A stretch of 64,000 nt of DNA from Ophiodon elongatus. Its lineage: Eukaryota > Chordata > Actinopteri > Perciformes > Hexagrammidae. Below, one piece after another: positions 39,701 to 51,700 of this stretch. Under the pieces are notes generated by a model. It did not search any database. It was not told where the DNA came from and saw only the letters and a list, made by a program, of their open reading frames with translations. Both the position numbers and the translations under genes were made by a program. The stretch spans positions 1,532,001 through 1,596,000 of the forward strand of contig JACSYO010001682.1 of NCBI GenBank assembly GCA_016806645.1, read 5' to 3'. Each line of letters opens with the position of its first letter. Within the stretch, counting starts at the first letter, position 1.

Positions 39701-42700
39701 AGGGGCACAGACTTTAGGCTCCAGGGCGCGGTCCTGCGTCGCCAGCTTCAGAGCATGGCTGACCTGCTGCCTCCCAGTCTGCAGGAGGGCTACATGGAGA
39801 GCTGCGAGAGCCTGGTGGAGGACCCCGACCCTCTGATAGCTTCCCAGGAGATCCAGACCGTCTTCAGAGACTTCATGCCGCCCAATCTGCTCCCTAACGG
39901 CCTGGTTGAGGCCTGCATCACCTGCCTGCAGCAGTACGTCCAAAGCAAAGTCCAAGGCTCCAACCCACTGGCCCGATCAGGAGTGTTCTGGGTCAACATG
40001 GGCCTGCTGCAGATCAAAGTGTGGACACCACAGACTATCTTTGATCCGGCTGTGAAGAGGGCCTACAAACTCAACTACTTACAGCAGGAGGTCGGTTACT
40101 GTTTGTTTTTGTTTCTTCACCTCATTTTGTCACACAAAAATGTATATTCATTTAAACCTCTTCACACGACAGCTATTAATTAATCTAAGGCATATATTCT
40201 GAAAAGTATTTCCGGTGTTAAATATTTCTTTGGGACTGCGGTCACAAGAAGGTGGTTAAAGCCCAGAACATACTTTGGTCTGATGATGGGACGGGCATAT
40301 GTCCCTCTGTGTCTATTACAGCTGGCTCTGCTGCAGGAGGAGTGGAGAGGACGCAGCCTGTCTTCTCAGCTGGTGACGGGGGCAGAGCTGGAGGAGAGCA
40401 GCACCACCGATGGCTTCCAGCATCCTCGAATCAGGTCAGAACCAGCAACAGGTTCTCGCCACGTGATATTATAACTGAGAACTGTCACGGAAGTAATGTA
40501 TGCAGACAGACTTCTGAAATAGCCTTTAACCTTGTGTATCTGACTTGTTGTCGCAGGTACCTGTGGATCCGTATGCAGCAGGTGAAGGATCAGATCGCTG
40601 AGCTCTCCAGGAAGCAGGCCTGTCGCCCCCATGAACCCCAGTATGGTCGCCTCTTCCAGGAGCTGCAGCACTACCTTTGCAGCATTGGCCAGGCGTCGAC
40701 TGTGGAAGACCTGTTGTCCCACCTGCTCAAGGCCCTGCAGGGCTCCTCCTCCTCAAAGTCCAGGTCTGCCATCCAGGGCCTACTGAAGGAGGAGGCTGTG
40801 TGGCAGAACTCCCAGCAGCGCTTCTGCCAGAGGCTGCTGGAGGATTACCCCATGTACCCCGATGTGGTTGGGCCGGTGCGGACCGGCATCCTCCAGCTCC
40901 GGCACGGGATGCGACTTGTGGCCTCCCAGGTGGCCGGCTCCCTCATGCCTGTACCCGGTCTGCCCAAGTTGGTGTCCTGCTTGCTGGCCTTCCCCACCCT
41001 GTCCCCCAGCCTGCCATCCTACCTGGCCCGAGCGGACTTCCTCTGCTCCAAGCCTTGCACGGACATTCTGCGCTGCCTGGCGAAGCTCCTGCCCCCGCAG
41101 CAGGACCCCGAGCACGTGGTCCCCAAGTCCTCCACGCTGCTCCTGAACTCCCTGCTGTATGTGCAGTGTCACACCCTGTCCACAGGAGAGTTCAGCCCCG
41201 AGTCACGCAGCCTCTTCCGACACATCTGTCAGGTCAGAGCTTCAGTTCACACCAAGATGGATTGGATTTCTGGGTTAACGTTTGAAGAATTCAAAGTCCA
41301 ACTTTCTGAAATTTAATTTGTGCTGTTGCTAACTCCTCAGGCCCTGGTGAACGAGTGGGACGACCAGGAGAGACAAAAAAGAGAGCGAGAGCAGATGGAG
41401 GCCAGTCTGTACCGCAACCGCAGTCGACTGCACGGCTCAGGAATGACTGAGGACGAGCAGGAGGAGAGGGACTTCAGACGCCAGTTCCCTCAGTTCAGCA
41501 AGGTATTCACATAGACTCTGATCAGATCCTGGTGAAGCTTCAACAGACTGGCCTAGTTGCTGTGCCAAAATCAATCGCAACATTTCTCTGAAATGTTTTA
41601 TCTCAAACAATCTGTTTGGATTTTGATGGTGAATGAAAGATGCCAACTGTCAGTTTTTATCATTAGATGCTGTGAGGCATTGTGAGGCATGGCCTCTTGT
41701 TTACTTAACTGAGTTTTATTTGAAAACATAGTGAATTTTAAAAAGGCAAAGGTAGGTGTCGGTGCGGCGCTGTCCGTGGTACTCGAATGAAGAGTAGGAG
41801 ATCGATAGACAGAGAGACACAGCCTTAGCCGGCTCGCTTTTTAAATTATTTAGATGGAGCTATCGGCCCTAATTCTATTTCCCCAATTGTAGCAATGCTG
41901 TTTTGTTAACAGTTTTATTAATAGGCTTATATATATATATATAATTGTCAGAACTGCGCCTGTGAAAACGCTGCTATTATATCAATCGGGGTCAAAGGTC
42001 ATCAGTAGCATTAAGATTCAGCTTCTAGTTAGCATTCACATCCAAAGCAAATTTCATGGTATTTGGCACAGAGCCATATGTCTTAATTAAGACTGTGTGA
42101 AGTGTGATATAGCGTGTGTACAATGGACAATCAGTCTCAACAAGAAACATTTAAGTGTCTCTTTTCATACTTCATCAGGACTTTGAAGACATCATGACCC
42201 AGCCAACTCTAGAGGGCCCAGCGGACTTAGGACTGAAGGAGGAGGACGAGAACGTCCAGGAGGAGTCCAGTGAGAGCAGCTTCCTGTCTCCGGCTGTCAT
42301 GAACACAGTGGTCCAGGTTCATCAGCGCCTCTGTCTAGGATACGCCCAATCGCTGTGGTACCAAAACACGATACCAGCCGATCACAGCAGAGACCACGTC
42401 AAAGCCCTGGTCTCCTCCTATCAGATTGCTTCCCCTGTGATGTCGCGCTTCTATCATCTCATTGGTTAGTGTTTGCTGTCTGTCGTTATGCAACAGGAAC
42501 TATTTCTTTCATAATTTTCCAGCAGCAAAGCAGAAATATTCCCTTGTAAGTGGAGTAAGAGTGGATCATGACCCGTGTGGTTTCCCCTCAGATGCTGAAC
42601 TGGACCAGCAGCTCACGGGCAGTGAACTGCTGCTCTCCGCCCTCCTCCAGAACACTGTGCAGGCCTCGGGTGGCCCTGACGGTCTGTCTGTCGCCCCAGA

Positions 42701-45700
42701 AGGACCTTATGACTTCTACCAGCAGCCCAACATGAGCGAGGCCCGCTTCTGTCTTCCTGTCCTGGAGCAGCTGAGTGTGGCAGTGAAGCAGAGACTGGCG
42801 GACTGGCCAGAGCACCCAGCTCTCATACAGGTCAGTTACCTTTTCTTTTCTTTTACATCAAGGGCTCACGGTACGTTAGCACATAGGGATTCAGTGTCTT
42901 AATTCAGTGTCTTGCATCCCGTTACAATAAATGTAACGGGATGCAAGGTCTCTTGATGGACATGCTTTGGTTATTCCCAGGATCAAACATTTGACATTTT
43001 CCTCCTGTCAAACTGAAAGGCAGAATCAAACATCACACCAAGGTTTTTGACGTGGGGTTTAACAAGCGCACGCTATTTGCTTAACTTGACTTCTTCTCTC
43101 TAATTCTGAGTCATAGCAGTCATAAAGTTGGCAGGGCAAAAGTCTTCTAAAATTGTCTAATTACACATTGAGCAGACATGGAGCATGATTACATTGAATG
43201 TAAATCCATTATTAATCTCCTTTTTTTTTTAGCTTTGATTTGTTTTCCACCAACTCCTGAGGGAGATATCTGGCTCTTTAGTCGCTAACTACTCCCCTGT
43301 GCCCTGTGTTCACCGGCTAGTCGCTGACTGTGTCCGTCTGCTGTTTATTGTCTGGCAGGTAGTGTTCGGAGCTTTTCACTGGAAATTGTTTCCTGCTGCT
43401 GCTGGAATAATGAGAAAAAGATTTTCCGTGGGTTCATCACTAAAAGACAAACAAAAAGCAAAACATTTTAAGCTGTAGAAGTGTTCAGCGTCAGCGATCT
43501 CGACACAGATTAAGAAAATCGGTGCATAACGTTCCATGTGACCGGTCTGGTCCTGTGGCCTGTAGGCAACGGAGGTAATCTCCTGCTGTGGAAGTGGACT
43601 CTTGTGAGACCCTGTCTTGCTATAATGTGTATTCTGTCTCTGTGTGTTGTTTTCCAGCTGATTGTGGTCGTGGAGAGGATCATGGCTTTCAGTCTGGCCA
43701 GTCCACTGGCCAAGTTCCTCAATGGGCTGGAGATCCTGCTCAGTAAAGCACAGGTGAGCTATGTTCGCAAGATTCCACGGGTGATTGCGTTAGTGAGCTC
43801 CCCCGAGTGTTGACCCATTTAATTAACAGGAAAATAAATCGGTGACTATTTTTGCCCGTCTGTTCTCTGCTGTTCCCATCAGGACTGGGAGAATAACGCC
43901 AGCCGGTCAGTCTCTCTGCGGAAGGAACTGGAACAAGTCACCCAGCAAATTATCCAGTGGCGCAAACTGGAGCTCAAGTAAGACACAAAGAGGGGCTTGA
44001 ATCCAGCCAGCATCTTCGGTTATGCTTTAGTTCCTAGATGAGAGCGTCCTCAGCTTGTCCTGTGTTGTTCTCAGCGACGATACGAGGCCATGACAAGTAT
44101 GTCAATGTGTCCTCTCCTGTCTCTCTCGTGTGCTAGTTGCTGGTCAAGCAGTCTGGACAACGCGGTGAAGCGGCACACTGAGAAATCAACCAAACACTGG
44201 TTCTCTATCTACCAGCTGGTGGAGAGATATCTGGAGGGACCTCGGACGGATGCAAACACGGGTACATGCACAACGGCTCTGGGTGGGCGTCGATTCACTT
44301 CAATGACCGACTGATGATACAAATGTTTTAGATGACAGTTGTTTTTCTGACTATTAAACAATCAGCTAATTGAATAGCAAAACAAATGATTACACCATTG
44401 AAATGCTATGACTGCTTAGACTCTTTTGTCTCCCCATTGCCGCCCTCTCCAGGCGAGGAGGAGGTGGAGCCCCTCTCCCTGTCCTCAGTGTCCTCCACCC
44501 TCCAGGCCTTCATGGAGGGCTCCAGCCTGGGAGAGTTCCACACCCGCCTAGCCATGCTGCTGACCTTCCACTGCCACCTCCTGCTGATCCCCAACCAGAC
44601 AGGACAAGGTCAGCCATCCCAACTCTATACAAGTCGATCTTAATTCAATACATACTGGCCGTGAAGTAATCCTTTTTTTATCAGGTTGGCTCTTATCAAA
44701 GTCAAGCTTTAACCTGTACATCGCCGTCGTGAAAAGCAACCGGCAAAAGGATGCAATAGTGAGGGTCATGGGTGAAGCACCTCAAAATAGAAACACCTTA
44801 TGCTTACAGTCCTCCACAGTACCAGACATTTGTTTGTATAAAAGGACAGCACTTTGTCAACTAATCAATCCTGATTGGTCGCGTGGATATTGACAATTTT
44901 ATCGATCCGTTGACCCGACAGCATCAACCAGACATCATTGATTGGATTTCAACTAAAGTCAACAGTGTGATGGAAAACACCATCTCAACACTTTAGTCAT
45001 TTTTAAAATACGTTTGACCTACGTATAGCCAAACGTATCCTATAGTTACAGGTCAAAACACGGTCCCGTATTTGTTGCTTTTTGGCTGTGAGAGAGGCTG
45101 CGCTATTGTCAGGGGGGGAATGACCTGTTAACTCTTTCCTCCCCTACAGAGTCATTGTCCAGCCTGTTGTGGAACCTGCACAAATACTACAGTCAGTTCT
45201 CTGACGGCATCCAGACCAGGATCGGGCAGCTCAGACAGCCCATCGAGAAGGAGCTCAAGGTTTATATCGCCGTCCTTTTTTACGTCGCGTACCAATACTC
45301 TGAAACCTTGTCCACACACGTCAGAGTAACACAGTGCGTGTCCATTTTCTGTCCCCAGGACTTTGTCAAGATCTCCAAGTGGAACGATGTCAGTTTCTGG
45401 TCCATCAAACAGTCGGTGGATAAGACACATCGGTAAATTATTGTCGCAATTGCTTTGTGCGATGCCGCCTATTTATTCCTTTTGTTTAGGACTTGCTCTG
45501 GCAGGACAGATGGCCACCCTGCCACCGACATTACTCTGCCTATATTCTTTTCCCTCAGGACTCTCTTCAAGTATGTCAAGAAGTTCCAGGAGGCTATGAA
45601 TGGTCCGAGTGCTCCCTCTCTGGTGGAACAGGGAAGCGGTGCCGGCTTGGACAGCGTGGACGCCAACCCGGAGGAAACACCCATCCATCGGGTTCACAGG

Positions 45701-48700
45701 GCACTGAAGAGCAGCCTGCCTGGGAAGGGCAGAGATTTGCAGGTACAAGTGTTTTCATTGTTACCCATTATTGTGAAATCACTTTTCCTTTAGTTTGCTA
45801 TCATCACCTTTAATCAAGCTATTGTCATGTTGTTTCTGGTGACGAATAATGAGTGAATAACCTAAGCTGAACTGGGCATTTCAGCAGGAGGGCCCAGAAG
45901 AAGGAGTTGATGCTTCATCTCTACAGGGACGTCTGCCTGTTCTGTCCAGGAAGATGAAGAAACTGTGCGTCCAGCTGCTGAAGAAACACCCGGTGCCTGA
46001 GCTGGCTGAAGACCTGGACTACTTCACTGGTAAGAATCCCACTTGTAAACAATAAACATCAAAGTCTAATGGACAGACTGACGTGATGTTTACTGAGCAT
46101 GTTCATGCGGAGGAGAGCGAGAGGAGCAGAAGGTCTCTGTAGATACCATAGACTGCATGTAAGAAGTGGACATAGTCTTCGTGATGTCATTCATTGTTTT
46201 GTGGACTGCGGTTTTGAAGCCTCTAGTTTTGTCATTTTATCGCGTTGCTGCAATGCCCTCAGTGTTAATTTTTTTCCCCTTTCTTTCCAGGCGAGGTCAT
46301 CAGCAACCTGCGGGACCTGCAGAACCTCACCATTGACACGTCAGCAGAGAAAGATAAGCAGAAATCTGAGGTCAAGCACATCCTGCAGCAGAAGCAGAGA
46401 GCTCTGTCAGATCTGTTCAAGATGCTCACAGAAATAGGTGAGTTTTCCTCTCTGATATAAAGATGTCGCTAGTAATTTAAGACTCCGGGGGGGAAAAAAA
46501 AACGATCTTCAAACCTCTATTTGTATCATGGTCCCATTTAGGTCTGTCGTACCGTAAAGGCCTGACGTGGAACAGGACAGTTGACTCAGAGCAAACGCTC
46601 TGTATGCAGCCGCTGGAGATGACCACCGCTCTTTCTGCGGTCAGGAACCAGGAGCAGGCCGAGAGCATGTAAATACAAGTTGTTCATAGATGCACTAACA
46701 GCTGAGACATTGTGTTACTTTGCTTAACTACTGTCAGGTCATGTTCTCTTGGTTAAAGCTACTTGTGCTACTATTTTTGCGATGTGTAAGCAATCACTAT
46801 TATCCCATCATTTCTGAATTCAAACTTAAATCCATTAAAACGCATGTCTCAAGTTAAAACACTCAAGGGCTTTGTACTACATCCTTGGTCTAGTATGGCC
46901 ATTATGGTTGCTAATGTAAGCTAAAGTTGATATATCACTAGCCAAACTGTTCAGCAAAACCTACGCAGTCTCACTTTTTAGTCTCATTTGTTTTTAAGGG
47001 AGACTTCATTGAATTTATTTCATCTTTAATGTTACTGGGGAACTCTAGATTGTGCTTTCTTAAAGACACTTTCTCTGCGTTCTTGGTGTTGCAGGTTGTT
47101 TACAGAGTTGCTGACCGCATGGGATGGATGTCAGAAGTACTTCTACCGTTCATGGGCCAGGAGAACAGCCATGCAGACTGCTCTTCAGCAAGCTGCCAAG
47201 GTCAGACACAGATACTGAGAACAACTTACTGAACATAACAACTTGGGGCATTTACCACTCTTACAGCTCTCTCTCTGAAAGTTATGACGTTGATGTGAGA
47301 AGGGAGAAGAAGTCCGATCTAAATTGTTTCTCTCCTGTATTAATGACATAAGAACAGGGAAAAAACAGGTTTGCCAGGATGAACTTTCTAAGTTTCTCCT
47401 TCTTTTTATTCTGAAAAACAAGTGTTTCATGGATAAACAACTTCTGGTGGCAGAATTCTTTTTTTTTGTTTTTATAATCAAATCTTTATTGTCGTAATAC
47501 TCATTTCGGCCACAAGAGGCGTAGTACCCACTCTTCGGTTCCCCCTCAGGTAAACACTGTTGGCTCTATCAACACTTGCTGTAGTTCTCACTTGCTCAGT
47601 TGTCGCCATGTTGAGAGCAGTTGATCCCAATTTTGTATAAAAGCTCTTTAAGTCATAAACACAGCAGATAAAACTATTTCTATCAGACTTGGCGAATGGA
47701 TCAACTCGATGTTTTTTTTTTTTTTTTTTTCACTAGGGTTTTTTTTTTCCACTGCTGCAGTTCCTCAGTCTAGGTTTGTGTACGTTGGCTCTGTGGTTTG
47801 ACGTATGTGCCCATGTGTGTGTGTATGTGACTGTTTGGTTGTAGGAGCTGGGTCTGGGGAACATAGAGCGCTGTCGAGGTTTCTCCTCTCACCTATTCAA
47901 GCTGCTCCTCAAACAGAGGCAACGACTGGCCAAGCTCACTGAGCAGTGGGTCCATCTCAGGTCAGTGTGCCGCCACACGACTACGTTTACAAGACACCGT
48001 GTGGAGCAAGGGTTTGACTTCAGAAGTGGTTGTATGATCGTATTTCCATTTTTACTACGAGGAGCTATTTCCTTTAGGGTCTTACCCTGGATGTTAAATG
48101 GGCATTCTTTTAGAAGAATATTGACTGTGAAAGAAAACATCTGGATTTTAGAAGTTGGACAAGTGTTGGATTTTTATATTATTTTTTATATCTTTTTTTT
48201 TTATAATAATAAAGGAGAAAATTACACCTTTAGTATAGAACAATAATATAAATGCTTTTGATGTAATTTTACATTTTATGAAGCCATAGATAACCTGTAG
48301 CTAGAATGTACCAGATGGATTGATTAAGTTGAGACAATCCACGATGTGTTGCTGTGCTGTTAAATACTGTAGTCTGACCTATTGTCTCACCACTCTCAGG
48401 TGGCTAACAGACAGCGTCCAGGCCATCAAGGCCCACCTCCAGAGCCACAGTGAGGACGCAGGCTGCGCCCTCCCGCCCCAGGCCTCTCTCCAGGGTTGGG
48501 TCAGCAGAGGCCAGGCACTGGCTGCCCAGTGCACCACCCTCCTGCAGCAGCTGGCCTGGCTGTTGCAGTGCTGCCCGGAGGACCTCCAGCAGAAGGAGGA
48601 GACCAGCAGCTGCAGGCAGCACACCTTGAGGTGTCCGTCCCCGCTGGCAGCGCAGCGGCAACCCCCCGGCTGCCTGATCCGGAGAGGAGACACCGCCTGG

Positions 48701-51700
48701 TGCCAGCTCAACCAGCGTATGAACGCACTATTGGAGCAGACTCGGAGCCTGAAGGCGGAGCTGGACAATGTGGTGCAGCAGAACTCCGAGAGAGCGCTCC
48801 ACACGTGGTAAATCACAATCACCCAAAGGGTTTATCTGAAAACTGGCATAGCAGTGACAAAAGCGGCCCCAACGACACTGTTATTTTCCACAGGAACCAT
48901 TTTGTCACATGCTGCTCGGCCTTCGACCAACTGGGAGCTGTAGCGGCTCAGATGCCCAGCATGGAGCAGCTCTTCACCCCGGCCGTGTGCGTCGGCGGTG
49001 CTGACAGCCAGCCGGCCATCACCCAGAGCCTGCAGTATGTCAGAGGACAGGTGGAGGCTAGCATCACCGAGTTCACCACCTGGAAGACCCAGCTGCTCTC
49101 CCTGGGACACCAGCACTCAGGTGAATGCAACGAGCCGAATGCTACCGTTCCTCCCAAGTATTAATAACCGACATCTTGCTCACAGACATGACAAACTGAA
49201 CTGTGCAGTGAGAAGAAATCACATTTAGTACCATGATTCCACAGTTCCTCTGCTTATCTACCCCTCCTCACAGATCAGCAGCCTGCCTTCTGTACCGAGT
49301 TCTCTGCTGAGCTGGAGACAAACATCAACACGGTGCTGTGTGCTGTCCAGACGCTTGTGAAGCGGAGGGATACGGAGCAACAAAAGCAAAAAGAGCAGCA
49401 GAGTGGAGAGAAAGGTGAGAATGATGCAGTCAGGGAGCAACAGTTATCGCAAGCTGGTTAGACGTTCATCTGCCAGCCCAAACATTCCCCGCATCGTCTC
49501 ACTGCCAGTTTTGACCTGTCACCAAACAGGATGGCTACTTGAACTTTTTCTTGCACCACTTTCTGAGCCTTCACGTCAGCATGATGCAAAAGGAACAGTT
49601 TTTGATGCTTCTGTGTTTACCGGAGACATGGTCTTTGGCTGTTGTATCTGTAGCACATTTAGCATAAAGTGTGGATAAATGCATCAATGTAAGACGAAGG
49701 CCGTCTGAACATGGCTTGACAATCGGCACTCGATGTGCTGCTATTAGCCTCTTCCAAAGTCACCGGGATTACTTGTTTTGCACATTCAAACGCTCATGTG
49801 AAGGAGACAAAGTAGACCCAGTAATGTAAAAACATCTCAATTGCGCGACCAGAGGTCTAAAACCTTTAAATTGCTGATAACCAGTGTTGGGCAGTAGCGA
49901 CGCGGCAAGTAGTGGCGTTACTAGCTTAACTACATTTCTCAGTAGCGTGGTGGTGGTGATTCAAATGGCTTTTCAGTAGATTAGCTCTCTCATTGATCAT
50001 TGATCAAGTAGTGAGGTGGGATCCACACAAGCTACATTTCCCCAGGCTTTTGTGAAGCTCAAACGCAGCACCGCTTTCTGCTGCGGTCTGAAATAAAACT
50101 GCTATGGATCAGCAAACTGGACGGATGTCTGTAGCCGACATCTCTATATTATTAATTAATTATATTATCATTCAATTATTATGTATTTTATGTTAGGCTG
50201 ATTTTATATAAAATGTTTGTCAAAAGCGCTGACTTGGAATGAAGTTGTTTCAATGTAAAGCTTAATTTAATGTCAAGTAACTGATAGCTTAGCTCACTGC
50301 ACTTTCCAAGTAGCTGTTCTTAAAATGTCCTCAACAGCTGATATTAGAATATCATGTTTCTGATGTCTCAGAGGGCGCTGAGGAGGAGGAGCCCGTGGAG
50401 GACCTGCTGAAGCCCGGCCACCTGACTCGGCTCCTGGAGGAGGATCTGGCAGCTGAGGTGGAGGCTCTGTGTGTGGCAGATGTTAGTGGCGGGCTGGAGA
50501 GGCTGCTGAGCCGCCTGAGGACACACAGAGACTCCGGTCAGCCACCACAGCTTCAGGTACCAAGAACAGCTGCTCACGTGATCTCTAGAATACTTTACTG
50601 TCCAGCTGCATTTAAAAAGGACTTGTCTTGGATGAGCCAGGGACTGTGGTTTGATTCAGTGAGCAACATTCTTTATATTCATTCCACTTAACTAATCCAC
50701 ACTCATATGATGTTAGCCAGGTAAAGTGATCCAGTTAATTCTAGCTTGCTTCTCCAAACACACCTACAGAATTGATTTCCTTGATGAAGTCTTGAATAAC
50801 AGTGCGCTCTTATTTTGAAGGGAAAAAAAGCAACATGAGTCAGGAGTTGAAACTATAATCAGCTGATCAACAGTGCAAAAACCATAAATTGTATTGCGTG
50901 ACAAATTTCCCTGTGGCATTTCAGTAAACGATCTGAGATAAATTTCCTATAATTTATTTTTAAAAAAAAAGTTAAATGTTACTAAAAGTATTTTTCCAAT
51001 CCAACTGTATAGAATTTAAACCTACGATGCAAGTACATTGTTTACATTTGACATCAAAATGTCAAATGACCAGTGGTCCCACTGGTACCATTGATAACAG
51101 CCAAATGATTTTAATCGAAATGTGAATAAATCCGTCCAAGTGTCGGCGATTTGATTTCCCTTTATCATGTCTGGGCACGAAACTCATTTAGATCATTTTA
51201 AATTGAGAATGGGGCATTTTAGCTGAGTTGCATTGTACCATCATGCGGTGCCATTAACGTGTGTGTTCAGGAGGTGAACAGAGCGTGCAGGATGCTGGTG
51301 CATCTGGAGCCTCTGCTGGGGATTTACACCGACATGGTGCGTTACTACGTGGCCGCGTCACTGGCAGCACACAGGAGCACAGGCAAACTGCTCTCTGTGC
51401 TGGCCAGCATCTTCACTGAGCTCGCCCAGAAGGTACGGACACAACAAACGTCACTCATTCTCATCTGGAAAAAAGACAAAGTATTGCAAATGTATAAATG
51501 GGTATACCTTGAGGGGCAGGTGAGACCTCCTGTGTTTGACTTAAGAACAGATGAACAAACGGTTTTGCCGGGATAATCTTGAATTTGCATTACTTCATTT
51601 TACGTGTTTATTGATTTTTGAGGAGCGGTATAGAAATACAGCCAAACAAACACACAAACCACAAATGCACAGGAAGAAACTTCCTGGAAGGAAACTAATT

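Noticed and set aside
40677..41285. 202-codon open frame overlapping mdn1 exon 63
   Set aside because: An out-of-frame shadow of the 676-base exon; the mdn1 frame is conserved with human and this one is Pro/Ala/Gly-rich noise.
48496..49164. 222-codon open frame across mdn1 exons 79-80
   Set aside because: Shadow frame; mdn1 frame continues through both exons with proper splice sites.
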